Below, piece after piece: positions 35,600-44,526 of a DNA stretch of 64,000 nt. A program made the position numbers and the translations under genes. The stretch is from JABCPE02 sp963520375. GTDB lineage: Bacteria; Bacteroidota; Bacteroidia; Flavobacteriales; Weeksellaceae. The stretch spans positions 22,045 to 86,044 of the forward strand of contig CAUQQF010000005.1 of NCBI GenBank assembly GCA_963520375.1, in the 5' to 3' direction. Under the pieces are notes generated by a model. It worked only from the letters and a program-made list of their open reading frames with translations, did not search any database and was not told the DNA's origin. The stretch's first letter is position 1. Each line of letters begins with the position of its first letter.

Positions 35600-35920
35600 T
35601 TATTTATCGGTTTTTCTGAAATAAATCTCATCATCCATCCATTCTTTGATGGCGATAGATGTAGGTTTTGGTAATTTTTCGTAGTATTTAGAGATTTCTA
35701 TCTGTTCTCTATTTTCGAAAACTTCTTCTAAAGAAGTGTCGCGCACAGCAAATTCATCAAGCTTATTATGCAGCTCAGTTCTTATTTCAGAGTTGATTTG
35801 TTCTGCTCTTTTTCCCATGATTACAATAGCCTCGTAGATACTTCCTACTTTTTCCTCTATTTTGTCTTTGTCGTAAGTAATGGTATTAACTTCAGCTTTG
35901 ATATCTTTAATGTTTCTCAT
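35600..35920 (-). CDS. rpoZ: RNA polymerase omega subunit, Bacteroidota type
   Basis: A 106-residue protein with the Bacteroidota omega pattern: VNTITYDKDKIEEKVGSIYEAIVIMGKRAEQIN (quoted here only by its ends, VNTITYDKDKIEE and YEAIVIMGKRAEQIN), then LEEVFENREQIEISKYYEKLPKP. The Y-EA--I--KRA-QIN core corresponds to the conserved helix of omega that contacts the beta' subunit. It sits between bamD and coaBC, an order common in this phylum. It has its own likely promoter at 35941-35970. Confidence 0.85.
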   Translation of the reverse strand: MRNIKDIKAEVNTITYDKDKIEEKVGSIYEAIVIMGKRAEQINSEIRTELHNKLDEFAVRDTSLEEVFENREQIEISKYYEKLPKPTSIAIKEWMDDEIYFRKTDK

Positions 35921-35940
35921 CTTTACAAAAAATTATTCCG

Positions 35941-35970
35941 CAAATTTAGTAAATAAAAAATAAATTCAAA
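35941..35970 (-). promoter_or_regulatory. Promoter between bamD and rpoZ
   Basis: On the minus strand, TTTG (35970-35967) is followed by 18 bases and then TAAATTTG (35948-35941), about 20 bases before the rpoZ ATG. Confidence 0.55.
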
Positions 35971-35975
35971 AAACT

Positions 35976-36872
35976 TTATTTTTCCTCTTCTTCCTTTTCT
36001 CTCTTTTTCAGTTCTTCCTCTCTTTGTTTTTCTAGGAATTCAGCTTTTCTTTTTTCGTTTTCTTCGATTACTTTTAGGTGTTTTTCTAATTCCTTAGATA
36101 GTTTTTCTCTCATAGAAGCCGCTTCTTTAGAAGAACTAGTATCAGGATAATCTCTTTCTACATCCTTTGAAAAAGCGATTGCACTTTCTAAACGATCTTT
36201 TTTCAAATCATAGATAGAGTGCATTCCAAGCTCATACTTAGACTTCATAATGTGCTCAAAACTTTTTTGTCTTAGTTTTGTGCTTGGATAGTCTTCCAGC
36301 AGATTTTCAAATGCCGTAACAGCCGCTCTGTAATCAGCCATTCTGAAGTATCTTCTGGCTTGTTCGTAGTATTTTGTTTCTAGCCTTTGGGTAAGCTCAT
36401 CTATTTTTTTGTTAGCATCTTCTGCTCTTTCTTTGTCAGAATTAGGATGATTATTTAAGAAATCCTGAAGCATATTGATAGCAGATTCTGTGCTGGTTTG
36501 GTCTAGGTTGTAGTCCGCAGCATCTTGATAGTAGCATATCGCAGCCATGTATGAAGCTTCTTCTCTTCTTGGGTCATTAAGGAAAGTACCTGCGAAATTT
36601 TTGAACTGGTGTCCTGCCAATCTGTAGTTTTTGTCATAATAGTTGGCATAAGCGAGTTTAAAAACCACTTCTGGTGCATCATCAGTCCCTGCAACTAGGT
36701 TAGGAAGTCTGTCATATAGTGCGATGGCGTTAGACCATTTTTTTTGTGCATAAAATTCATTAGCGGTATTGAGGATGTAGTCTTTATCACTGCTTTTGAG
36801 TGCAGTGGTAAGTTGTCTATTACACGAAATTATGCTCAATGAGGCTAAAGCAACAACAAAATATTTTTTCAT
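35976..36872 (-). CDS. bamD: Outer-membrane assembly lipoprotein BamD
   Basis: A 298-residue lipoprotein of the BAM complex, which inserts beta-barrel proteins into the outer membrane. The signal peptide ends in a lipobox (SIISC, Cys17). The mature part is built of TPR-like helical repeats, for example NEFYAQKKWSNAIALYDRL, YYDKNYRLAGHQFKNFAGTF and YRAAVTAFENLLEDYPSTK. The C-terminal ~40 residues are a highly charged Glu/Lys coiled coil, longer than in E. coli BamD. It heads the bamD-rpoZ-coaBC group. Confidence 0.92.
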   Translation of the reverse strand: MKKYFVVALASLSIISCNRQLTTALKSSDKDYILNTANEFYAQKKWSNAIALYDRLPNLVAGTDDAPEVVFKLAYANYYDKNYRLAGHQFKNFAGTFLNDPRREEASYMAAICYYQDAADYNLDQTSTESAINMLQDFLNNHPNSDKERAEDANKKIDELTQRLETKYYEQARRYFRMADYRAAVTAFENLLEDYPSTKLRQKSFEHIMKSKYELGMHSIYDLKKDRLESAIAFSKDVERDYPDTSSSKEAASMREKLSKELEKHLKVIEENEKRKAEFLEKQREEELKKREKEEEEK

Positions 36873-36967
36873 AAATTTTGACTAAAAATAAATTTAAACC
36901 ACAAAAATATGATTTTTTTTTGCCAAAAGAATTGATTTAACAAAAAATTATCATTTTTATTAGAAAA

Positions 36968-37594
36968 TTATTTTTCATCAAAGCCTAAAATAGCAAAAAC
37001 ACAGTTGTGCAAATGTTCTATTACTTTTTTCTCTATTTTGAGAGGCAGGTCTTGTGAGGTGCAGTTTAGGAATTTTTCATAAAAAGACCTGTTTCTGATG
37101 GTAAACAGAACAGTTCCCACAATAGTAGAGATGATATCCTCCGCCTTTGCAGGTTTTTTGAAAGTTCCTGTGGCCATGCCTTTTTCTATGATTTTTTCTA
37201 TAATATTAGTGCAGATAAGATAGAAATCTGTGAGAAGATTTCTGACTCTTTCAGAATTTTTCATTTCCTGAGTAACAAAACCATGAAAATGAGTGTATTT
37301 TAGAACTTCTCCGACCACGAAATTGATAATTTCTTTTATCTGGATTTCTGGTCTTATGTTGCCCAATATTTGGGTAAGTTCAGAGAATTTCTCTTTGCTT
37401 CTCTGTATGCGGTATTCATACAGGCAGGTCATCATTTTTTCTTTTGAACCAAAATAGTAAGAAATCATTGCTACATTGATATTGGCTTTTTTAGAAATCT
37501 CCCTTACAGAGGTGTCTTCAAAGCCATTTTGGGCAATAAGTTCCTCAGCCACATTTAGAATGTGAATTTGTTTTGCGTTAAAAGGTTTTTGCAT
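36968..37594 (-). CDS. TetR/AcrR-family transcriptional regulator
   Basis: A 208-residue repressor. The N-terminal helix-turn-helix is typical: ILNVAEELIAQNGFEDTSVREISKKAN followed by MISYYFGSKEKM (described in two parts: residues ~12-38 and ~41-52). The rest is the all-helical ligand-binding and dimerisation domain. I prefer the ATG at 37594; an in-frame TTG at 37609 is less likely. It is divergent from gcvH (157 bases between starts). Its target could be itself or a distant operon; nothing adjacent looks like an efflux pump. Confidence 0.88.
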   Translation of the reverse strand: MQKPFNAKQIHILNVAEELIAQNGFEDTSVREISKKANINVAMISYYFGSKEKMMTCLYEYRIQRSKEKFSELTQILGNIRPEIQIKEIINFVVGEVLKYTHFHGFVTQEMKNSERVRNLLTDFYLICTNIIEKIIEKGMATGTFKKPAKAEDIISTIVGTVLFTIRNRSFYEKFLNCTSQDLPLKIEKKVIEHLHNCVFAILGFDEK

Positions 37595-37700
37595 CTCTTT
37601 GTTTATCAATTATAGTTAAACCGAAAAGGTTTTCTACAAAGGTAAGGCAATTTTTGTGAAAAATACTAAAAAAATAACATGATGAATTTCATAAAATAAA

Positions 37701-37732
37701 TTTTGTTTTCTACTGATTTTAGTTTAAATTTG
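37701..37732 (+). promoter_or_regulatory. Promoter for gcvH
   Basis: TTTTG (37701-37705), 19 bases, then TAAATTTG (37725-37732), with the ATG 20 bases on. This is one of the clearest promoters of the Bacteroidota type in the window. Confidence 0.7.
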
Positions 37733-37751
37733 GAGAAAAATTTTAAATAAA

Positions 37752-38129
37752 ATGAGTATACCAGCAGAACTAAAGTACACAAAAGACCATGAATGGGTAA
37801 GAATAGAAGGAAACATCGCTGTGGTGGGAATCACGGATTTCGCACAGGGTGAGTTAGGAGACATTGTCTTCGTAGATATTGACAGTGTGGGTGATGAGCT
37901 AAACGCAGGAGATGTTTTTGGGAGTGTAGAGGCTGTGAAGACAGTATCTGACCTATATCTTCCGCTTTCTGGGAAAGTAGTAGAGTTTAATGAAGAGCTA
38001 GAAAGTGAGCCTGAACTAGTGAACACAGACCCTTATGGAAAGGGCTGGATTATAAAGTTAGAAATAGCAGCAGGAGCAGATCAGTCAGAACTTCTTTCTG
38101 CAGAACAATATAACGAAGTGATTGGATAA
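37752..38129 (+). CDS. gcvH: Glycine cleavage system H protein
   Basis: A 125-residue lipoyl carrier protein that shuttles the aminomethyl group between the P, T and L proteins of the glycine cleavage system. It starts with YTKDHEWVR, and the lipoylated lysine is Lys63 in GSVEAVKTVSDLY. Length is normal. The P and T protein genes are not in this window. Its last codons overlap the TTG start of the VanZ-like gene. Confidence 0.95.
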   Translation: MSIPAELKYTKDHEWVRIEGNIAVVGITDFAQGELGDIVFVDIDSVGDELNAGDVFGSVEAVKTVSDLYLPLSGKVVEFNEELESEPELVNTDPYGKGWIIKLEIAAGADQSELLSAEQYNEVIG

Positions 38130-38496
38130 GATTAGTCGCCTATTTAGATATAAGATATTGCCCATTTATTGGGCATTTCTTACTTATATGCTTCTCAGAC
38201 CTGGTGAGGTTAATAGGGAGAAACATTGGTTTGAGTTTCATAACTTAGACAAGATTGTTCATTTCCTTATTTTTGTTGTCTTAGGGTTCTGTTATAGGGT
38301 GGCTTTTTTTAAGCAAAACAAATGGCTTTTTGTGGTGGTGATGTTTATTTATGCGCTATTCACGGAGGTGGCACAGGGGCTGATGAATATGGGGCGGACG
38401 ATGGATTTTTATGACCTGCTTGCGGATATGATGGGGGCAGGTTTTGGCTGTTTTCTTTTTTGGCAAATTTTGTCTTATATAGAGAAAAGGAAATGA
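38122..38496 (+). CDS. VanZ-family membrane protein
   Basis: A 124-residue membrane protein with about four hydrophobic helices. It includes the VanZ signature NLDKIVHFLIFVVLGF and the conserved E/Q region YALFTEVAQGLMNMGRTMDFYDLLADMMGAGFG. The start is TTG at 38122, which overlaps gcvH by 8 bases; the next ATG is about 60 bases later and would remove the first membrane helix. VanZ-like proteins raise resistance to glycopeptides in some bacteria, but most chromosomal members have no known role. (The motif above is given as residues about 76-109.). Confidence 0.85.
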   Translation: MDKISRLFRYKILPIYWAFLTYMLLRPGEVNREKHWFEFHNLDKIVHFLIFVVLGFCYRVAFFKQNKWLFVVVMFIYALFTEVAQGLMNMGRTMDFYDLLADMMGAGFGCFLFWQILSYIEKRK

Positions 38497-38530
38497 TTTT
38501 AGAAATACTGGATAATTCTTTGATTTTTCT

Positions 38531-38538
38531 TACTTTTG
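38531..38538 (+). promoter_or_regulatory. -7 box (TACTTTTG) for the cysteine-synthase-like gene
   Basis: TACTTTTG lies 28 bases before the ATG at 38566 and matches TAnnTTTG; the -33 element is unclear. Confidence 0.45.
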
Positions 38539-38565
38539 CAAAAATTTTCAGAGATAATTTTTTAG

Positions 38566-39591
38566 ATGAATAATGTTTATGATAATATTTTAGGTCTTAT
38601 AGGGAATACTCCCATGGTAAGGCTTAATAAAGTGGTAGAGGACAATCCTGCAAAGGTTTTTGCAAAATTAGAATCTTATAACCCAGGGCATTCCGTGAAA
38701 GATAGGATAGCTCTGCACATTATAGAAACTGCTGAGAAAAAAGGAATTTTAACCAAAGGAGCTACCATCGTAGAGACTACTTCTGGGAATACGGGATTTT
38801 CGGTGGCGATGATCAGTGCATTGCGCGGGTATAAGTGTATTCTGGCGGTAAGTGATAAAACAAAACCAGAGAAAATAGCTTTCCTAAAATCATTGGGCGC
38901 GACTGTCTATGTATGTCCTGCCAGTGTTCCTGCTGATGACCCTCGTTCTTACTATGAAGTAGCCAAAAGAATTACCGCAGAAACGCCTAATTCGGTTTAT
39001 ATCAATCAGTATTTCAACGAGTTAAATGTAGAAGCGCATTATTTGACTACGGGAAAAGAAATTTGGGAGCAGACAGAAGGAAAAATCACCCATCTTTTTG
39101 GATGTACGGGAACAGGTGGAACACTCTCAGGTTCAGCTAAATATATAAAAGAACAAAATCCTGATGTGAAAATCATCGGAGTGGATGCAGACGGCTCTAT
39201 TCTGAAAACTTACCACGAAACAGGGAAAATCAATAAAGATGAAATTCACTCTTATCAAATAGAAGGTTTGGGGAAAAATTTAATTCCAGATACTCTTCTT
39301 TTTGACAAAATAGATGAATTCGTAAGGGTAAATGATGAAAATAGCGCCTATATGACCCGCGAAATAGCTGTAAAAGAGGCTATTATGGGAGGCTATACTA
39401 CAGGTGCTGTGATGCAGGCGTTTAAGCAATATTCTCAAAATCATACCTTTACAAAGGATGATGTGGTGGTGCTTATTTTCCCAGACCACGGCTCTAAATA
39501 CATGACCAAAGTGTACAGCGATGAGTGGATGGCGGAAATGGGCTTTACCCATAGTGAAATGGCTAAATATAAAGAAGTTATTATAATATAA
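38566..39591 (+). CDS. PLP-dependent cysteine/cysteate synthase-like enzyme
   Basis: A 341-residue fold-type II PLP enzyme of the cysteine synthase / cystathionine beta-synthase group, without the CBS-pair domain. The PLP lysine is Lys45 in NPGHSVKDR, the substrate loop TTSGNTG lies at 71-77, and the phosphate-binding GTGTGGTLSGS segment is present. It may make cysteine from O-acetylserine, or cystathionine. Another possibility is L-cysteate from phosphoserine and sulfite, the first step of sulfonolipid synthesis, because the next gene (32 bases on) encodes a serine-palmitoyltransferase-like enzyme. The exact substrate cannot be decided from these motifs. Confidence 0.85.
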   Translation: MNNVYDNILGLIGNTPMVRLNKVVEDNPAKVFAKLESYNPGHSVKDRIALHIIETAEKKGILTKGATIVETTSGNTGFSVAMISALRGYKCILAVSDKTKPEKIAFLKSLGATVYVCPASVPADDPRSYYEVAKRITAETPNSVYINQYFNELNVEAHYLTTGKEIWEQTEGKITHLFGCTGTGGTLSGSAKYIKEQNPDVKIIGVDADGSILKTYHETGKINKDEIHSYQIEGLGKNLIPDTLLFDKIDEFVRVNDENSAYMTREIAVKEAIMGGYTTGAVMQAFKQYSQNHTFTKDDVVVLIFPDHGSKYMTKVYSDEWMAEMGFTHSEMAKYKEVIII

Positions 39592-39623
39592 AAATTTGAT
39601 TACGAATAAATTAGAAAAAAAAT

Positions 39624-40883
39624 ATGGATATTTTTGAAAGAATTAAACAAAATCCAGGACCATTGGGTCAGTTTGCGGATTATGGTGAAGGATATTTTAT
39701 TTTCCCAAAATTAGAAGGGAAAATCGGGCCGAGAATGAAATTTCAAGGGAAAGAAGTAGTTTTCTGGTCAGCCAATGACTATTTGGGGCTTTGTAACCAC
39801 CCAGAAGTTTTGGAAGCAGATGCCAAAGCAGCAGCAGAATACGGAATGTTTTATCCAATGGGGGCGAGAGCGATGTCTGGAGAGACAGAAGCGCACTTGC
39901 AGTTGGAAAGAGAATTGGCCGAGTTTGTGGAGAAAGAAGCGGCTTATTTGCTGAACTTCGGTTATCAAGGGATGGTGTCTATCATAGATGCTTTGGTAAC
40001 GAGAAGAGATGTTATCGTGTATGATGCTGATTCTCACGCATGTATCATTGATGGGGTAAGACTACATTTCGGGACAAGTTTTACTTACAAGCACAATGAT
40101 ATGGAGAGCTTGGAGAAAAACCTTGAAAGAGCAGCGAAAGTAGCAGAAGAAAACGGAGGAGGAATTTTGGTAATTACCGAGGGAGTTTTCGGAATGAGAG
40201 GTCAGCAGGGTAAATTAAAGGAAATCTGCGATTTGAAAAAGAAATTTAATTTCAGATTGTTGGTGGATGATGCTCATGGTTTCGGAACATTAGGAGAAAG
40301 AGGAGCAGGAGCAGGTGAGGAGCAGGGATGCCAAGACCAAATCGATGTGTATTTCTCTACTTTTGCTAAATCAATGGCTGGTTTCGGGGCTTTCGTGGCA
40401 GGGGACAAGCAGATTGTGAGATACCTTAAATTCAACCTTCGTTCTCAGATTTTTGCTAAATCTTTGACAATGCCGATGGTTATCGGAGGATTGAAGAGAT
40501 TGGAGCTTCTGAGAAGCAGACCTGAAATCAAAGCGAAACTTTGGGAAAATGTTCGTAAATTACAAAACGGACTTAGAGAAAGAGGATTTAATTTAGGAGA
40601 AACGAATACCTGCGTGACACCTGTATTTATTGAGGGTTCGCCAGTGGAAGCGACACTATTGGTAAAAGACCTGAGAGAAAATTACGGAATTTTCACTTCA
40701 GTGGTGGTTTATCCTGTAATTCCGAAAGGAAACATCTTGCTAAGACTGATTCCTACGGCATCTCATACCGATGCGGAAATCAATGAAACTCTGGATGCTT
40801 TCGCAGCATTGAAAGAAAAACTAGATTCAGGGTTTTATAAAGAACAAGAAAAACAAATGGGCTTGAACTTTATGCCGCTTTAA
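39624..40883 (+). CDS. Alpha-oxoamine synthase (serine palmitoyltransferase / cysteate acyltransferase-like)
   Basis: A 419-residue fold-type I PLP enzyme that condenses an amino acid with an acyl thioester. The structure is typical: VFWSANDYLGLCNHP, DADSHACIIDG with the PLP-stacking His138, VDDAHGFGTLGE (214-225), and the PLP lysine Lys249 in FSTFAKSMAGFG. In Bacteroidota this subgroup includes serine palmitoyltransferases, which start sphingolipid synthesis. It also includes cysteate acyltransferases, which make capnine, the base of sulfonolipids. The upstream cysteine-synthase-like gene favours the second, but this is inference. A terminator follows at 40893. Confidence 0.88.
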   Translation: MDIFERIKQNPGPLGQFADYGEGYFIFPKLEGKIGPRMKFQGKEVVFWSANDYLGLCNHPEVLEADAKAAAEYGMFYPMGARAMSGETEAHLQLERELAEFVEKEAAYLLNFGYQGMVSIIDALVTRRDVIVYDADSHACIIDGVRLHFGTSFTYKHNDMESLEKNLERAAKVAEENGGGILVITEGVFGMRGQQGKLKEICDLKKKFNFRLLVDDAHGFGTLGERGAGAGEEQGCQDQIDVYFSTFAKSMAGFGAFVAGDKQIVRYLKFNLRSQIFAKSLTMPMVIGGLKRLELLRSRPEIKAKLWENVRKLQNGLRERGFNLGETNTCVTPVFIEGSPVEATLLVKDLRENYGIFTSVVVYPVIPKGNILLRLIPTASHTDAEINETLDAFAALKEKLDSGFYKEQEKQMGLNFMPL

Positions 40884-40892
40884 AAATGATTT

Positions 40893-40930
40893 AAAATCCA
40901 ATATTGAGCAAATCAATGTTGGATTTTTTT
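40893..40930 (+). terminator. Terminator after the alpha-oxoamine synthase gene
   Basis: A long stem, aaaatccaatattga against tcaatgttggatttt (40893-40907 with 40913-40927), followed by a T-run. Confidence 0.75.
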
Positions 40931-40953
40931 ATTTTTGTAAAAAATATTTTTTG

Positions 40954-43173
40954 ATGAGAAGAATTGTTCTATTGGGGCTGTCCACTTTTCCTGTTTTGGG
41001 ATATTCTCAGACGGAAGAAGAGGAACCAAAGGAAAAACAGATAGAAGAGGTGGTTTTTCAGAAAAAATCCAAATCCACAGATCTTACCAATGTGCAGATT
41101 TCCTCGGAGGAGGTGAAGGAGGCGGCTACGGTTTCGGGGGGCGTGGAAACCCTGCTGAAAACCTTGCCTTCGGTAAATTCAAATGCAGAGCTGAGCTCGC
41201 AGTATATGGTGCGCGGTGGGAATTTTGATGAAAATCTCACTTATATCAATGATGTGGAAATCCTCAGGCCGCTTCTCATCAGAAACAGCCAGCAGGAGGG
41301 GATGAGTATCATCAATCCTGATATGGTCTCTACGGTTAATTTCTCTGCGGGAGGCTTTGAGGCGAAATATGGCGACAAGATGTCTTCGGTGCTTAATATT
41401 TATTATCGTCAGCCGAGGGGCTTTGAACTCTCTGGTGAGGCATCACTCATTGGCGGCAGGCTGACTTTGGGAATGGCATCCAAAGACCAAAAACTTTCGG
41501 CTCTATTCGGTGCGAGGTACAGAAATACGAATTTGGTTTTAAATACGCTGAACGAAAATACCGATTTTAATCCAAAATATTTTGATTTTCAGACTTATAT
41601 AAATTATAAATTTAATCCGAAATGGAATTTGTCCTTTCTGGGCTATTGGATGAATAACATTTATGAAATGCGTCCAAAGGAAAGGAGTATAGATTTTGGG
41701 ACTTTGCAAAATCCTATTACGCTGGATGTCTATTATGACGGGAAGGAGGAAGATAAGTATAAAAATATGATGGGAACGGTCTCGCTGAATTTTATTCCAA
41801 ATGAAAAATGGGCGTTTTCTTGGGATAATTTCGCTTATCAAAATAGAGAGCGAGAATATTATACCATTTCATCGGCATTTAGACTGTTCGTGCCGAACGC
41901 TTCTACGGGCTATTATACAGCATCTTATGATATAGGAGGGCAGACAGACCACGCGAGGAATGATGTTTTGCTCAGGACTTTTGGGTCTCAGTTTAAAGTA
42001 AAATTTTCTCCTTCAGTCAATACCAAAATAGAAGTGGGAGCAAAGATAGAATCTGAAAAACTGCAGGATGCTACCAACGAATGGCGATTCGTGTCTTACA
42101 GCGGATATAGTTTTCCTATGCAAAATTATCCATTTGGGATTTTAAATTCTGCTCCTTTAAACCTGAATTACAGCATTAGTGGAATGAATGATGTGAATGC
42201 TACAAGGTTTTCGGCTTTTGCTCAATATTCCAAAAAATTCCTCTGGGACGGGCATAAAATGTTTGTGAATGCAGGCGCAAGGGTGCAGAACTGGAGTTTT
42301 AATAAAGAATTTCTGTTTTCTCCAAGATTTCAGCTGGCTGTAAAGCCTGACTGGGAAACAGATATGCTGTTTCGTTTCGCGGCAGGGGTCTATTATCAGG
42401 CACCTTATTATAGAGAAATCAAATCCCTTGATGGAAGTTTGGACAGTTCTATCAAGGCTCAAAAATCTTTGCATTTTGTCCTTGCTAATGATTATGAATT
42501 TTCATGGAAAGACCGACCATTTAAGTTGACCACAGAGCTTTATTACAAGAAAATGAGCAGCCTGATGCCTTATTATATGGACAATATGCGCATAAGATAT
42601 TCAGGGAAAAATAATGCGAAGGGCTATGCGTACGGTGTGGATGCGAGATTGTTCGGGGAGTTCGTTCCTGGGGTGGATTCTTGGATTTCTGTGGGATATT
42701 CCAGAATTTACGAAAATATTGATAATAAAGGTTTTATCCCTCGCCCTACCGACCAGCGTTTTCGTGTGTCGATGTTTTATCAAGACTATATGCCTAAATT
42801 CCCAAGCATGAGGGTAAATCTTACTTTGGTCTATGCGAGCGGGCTTCCTACGGGAACGCCGATATTATTTAATGTAGATGGAACGCCTAATTTTGATACG
42901 GCATATCATTTCCAAAAAACATTGACCTCGTATAAGCGTGTGGATATAGGGCTTACCAAGATTTTTATAGACCAGAAAGACCATAAGCCAAAGAGTGTTT
43001 TTTGGTCTAAATTCAAGGAATTAAGCCTTGGTGTTCAAGTTTTTAATGCTTTTAATATTCATAATACCGTTGCTAATCAGTGGATTAATGACATAGAGAC
43101 AGGCTATTATTATCCTGTTCCTGTGCGATTGACAGGGCGTTTTTTTAATGCGAAATTGGAGTTTAAATTCTAA
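40954..43173 (+). CDS. TonB-dependent outer-membrane receptor
   Basis: A 739-residue outer-membrane receptor. The signal peptide is MRRIVLLGLSTFPVLGYSQ, and the ATG at 40954 is preferred to a TTG one codon earlier. A short acidic stretch follows, with a TonB-box-like KQIEEVVF. The plug domain (about 45-150, with SQYMVRGGNFDENLTYIND) comes next, then a 22-stranded-barrel-like region ending in Phe (FFNAKLEFKF), as usual for barrels. There is no carboxypeptidase-like N-terminal domain and no SusD partner, so it is not a typical SusC. The ligand is unknown. Confidence 0.88.
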   Translation: MRRIVLLGLSTFPVLGYSQTEEEEPKEKQIEEVVFQKKSKSTDLTNVQISSEEVKEAATVSGGVETLLKTLPSVNSNAELSSQYMVRGGNFDENLTYINDVEILRPLLIRNSQQEGMSIINPDMVSTVNFSAGGFEAKYGDKMSSVLNIYYRQPRGFELSGEASLIGGRLTLGMASKDQKLSALFGARYRNTNLVLNTLNENTDFNPKYFDFQTYINYKFNPKWNLSFLGYWMNNIYEMRPKERSIDFGTLQNPITLDVYYDGKEEDKYKNMMGTVSLNFIPNEKWAFSWDNFAYQNREREYYTISSAFRLFVPNASTGYYTASYDIGGQTDHARNDVLLRTFGSQFKVKFSPSVNTKIEVGAKIESEKLQDATNEWRFVSYSGYSFPMQNYPFGILNSAPLNLNYSISGMNDVNATRFSAFAQYSKKFLWDGHKMFVNAGARVQNWSFNKEFLFSPRFQLAVKPDWETDMLFRFAAGVYYQAPYYREIKSLDGSLDSSIKAQKSLHFVLANDYEFSWKDRPFKLTTELYYKKMSSLMPYYMDNMRIRYSGKNNAKGYAYGVDARLFGEFVPGVDSWISVGYSRIYENIDNKGFIPRPTDQRFRVSMFYQDYMPKFPSMRVNLTLVYASGLPTGTPILFNVDGTPNFDTAYHFQKTLTSYKRVDIGLTKIFIDQKDHKPKSVFWSKFKELSLGVQVFNAFNIHNTVANQWINDIETGYYYPVPVRLTGRFFNAKLEFKF

Positions 43174-43176
43174 ATA

Positions 43177-43210
43177 AAAAACCACTGAATTCTAAATTCA
43201 GTGGTTTTTT
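43177..43210. terminator. Bidirectional terminator between the TonB receptor gene and tyrS
   Basis: The stem aaaccactgaatt / aattcagtggttt (around 43178-43190 and 43195-43207) is flanked by A- and T-runs and lies between convergent genes. Confidence 0.75.
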
Positions 43211-43231
43211 TTGTGGATTAAATATTTTGGG

Positions 43232-44524
43232 TTAAACAACTTTCACTACGAAATAGTTTTTCTTTCCTTTTTGAAGAAGAAGGAATTTCCCATTGATGAG
43301 GTTTTCTTCGCTCGTGATGAAGCTTTCATCTACTTTGGTTTTGTTCACCGAAATAGAATTTCCTGCAAGTTCTCTCTTGGCTTCGCCTTTTGAGGAAAGG
43401 AAATCAGTCTTCTCTGAAAGCAGGCTCACGATGTCCGCACCGATGATTTCCTGTTTGCTGACTTCTTTTTGTGGAACGCCGTCAAAAACTTCAAGGAAAG
43501 TCTGTTCGTCAAGTTTTTGTAAGTCATCCGAAGTAGAATTACCAAAGAGAATTTTTGAAGCCTGAATAGCCTTGTCCAATTCTGTTTTTCCGTGAACCAA
43601 AATAGTAAGTTCTTCCGCTAATTTATTTTGTAAAACTCTTAAATGCGGTGCCTCGCTATGCTGAGCTGTCAGCTGTTCGATTTCTTCTTTTGGAAGCATC
43701 GTGAAAATCTTGATATATCGCTCTGCATCAGCATCAGAAGTGTTGATCCAGTATTGATAGAATTTGTAAGGCGAAGTTTTTTCTGGGTCAAGCCATACAT
43801 TTCCACCTTCGGATTTTCCAAATTTAGTTCCATCAGCTTTCGTGATGAGCGGGCAGGTCATCGCGTATGCCTTACCACCTGAGATACGCCTAATCATCTC
43901 GGTTCCTGTGGTGATATTCCCCCATTGGTCAGAGCCACCCATCTGGAGCGTACAGTTTTTTTCTTTGTAGAGATGGAGGAAATCATAGCCTTGAATCAAT
44001 TGATAAGAAAACTCGGTGAAGGACATCCCATCGGTGTTTTCATTCGGGTCAAATCGTTTCTTCACGGAGTCTTTTGCCATCATATAATTTACGGTAATGT
44101 GCTTACCCACATCGCGAATGAAAGACAGAAATGAGAAGCCTTTCATCCAATCATAATTATTGACAAGCTCGGCAGCATTAGGAGCATCACTATCAAAATC
44201 GAGGAACTTTGAGAGTTGTTTTTTAATCCCTGTAATGTATTGTGCAAGCATTTCCTCTGTAAGGAGGTTTCTCTCTGCCGACTTTCCGGAAGGGTCGCCA
44301 ATCATCCCCGTAGCACCTCCCACAAGGGCATACGGCTTATGTCCGCAGTTCTGGAAGTGTTTTAGTATCATTATCCCAACCAAATGCCCGATATGCAATG
44401 AATCCGCAGTAGGGTCAAATCCGATATACGCCGAACGCAATCCTTCTAAAAGATGTTCCTCAGTTTCGGGCATAATATCCTGAATCATACCACGCCAACG
44501 CAGTTCTTCTACAAAGTTTTTCAT
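43232..44524 (-). CDS. tyrS: Tyrosyl-tRNA synthetase
   Basis: A 430-residue class I synthetase. The Rossmann catalytic domain has AYIGFDPTADSLHIGHLVG (HIGH motif HIGH at about 43-46), MGGSDQWGNI for tyrosine and ATP binding, and the KMSKS equivalent KFGKS. A C-terminal S4-like RNA-binding domain (about 355-430) completes it. Length matches bacterial TyrRS. The 5' leader is unusual: about 140 bases between the -7 box (44678-44671) and the ATG, with two hairpins and a 31-codon ORF that ends two bases before tyrS. Confidence 0.96.
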   Translation of the reverse strand: MKNFVEELRWRGMIQDIMPETEEHLLEGLRSAYIGFDPTADSLHIGHLVGIMILKHFQNCGHKPYALVGGATGMIGDPSGKSAERNLLTEEMLAQYITGIKKQLSKFLDFDSDAPNAAELVNNYDWMKGFSFLSFIRDVGKHITVNYMMAKDSVKKRFDPNENTDGMSFTEFSYQLIQGYDFLHLYKEKNCTLQMGGSDQWGNITTGTEMIRRISGGKAYAMTCPLITKADGTKFGKSEGGNVWLDPEKTSPYKFYQYWINTSDADAERYIKIFTMLPKEEIEQLTAQHSEAPHLRVLQNKLAEELTILVHGKTELDKAIQASKILFGNSTSDDLQKLDEQTFLEVFDGVPQKEVSKQEIIGADIVSLLSEKTDFLSSKGEAKRELAGNSISVNKTKVDESFITSEENLINGKFLLLQKGKKNYFVVKVV

Positions 44525-44526
44525 TT

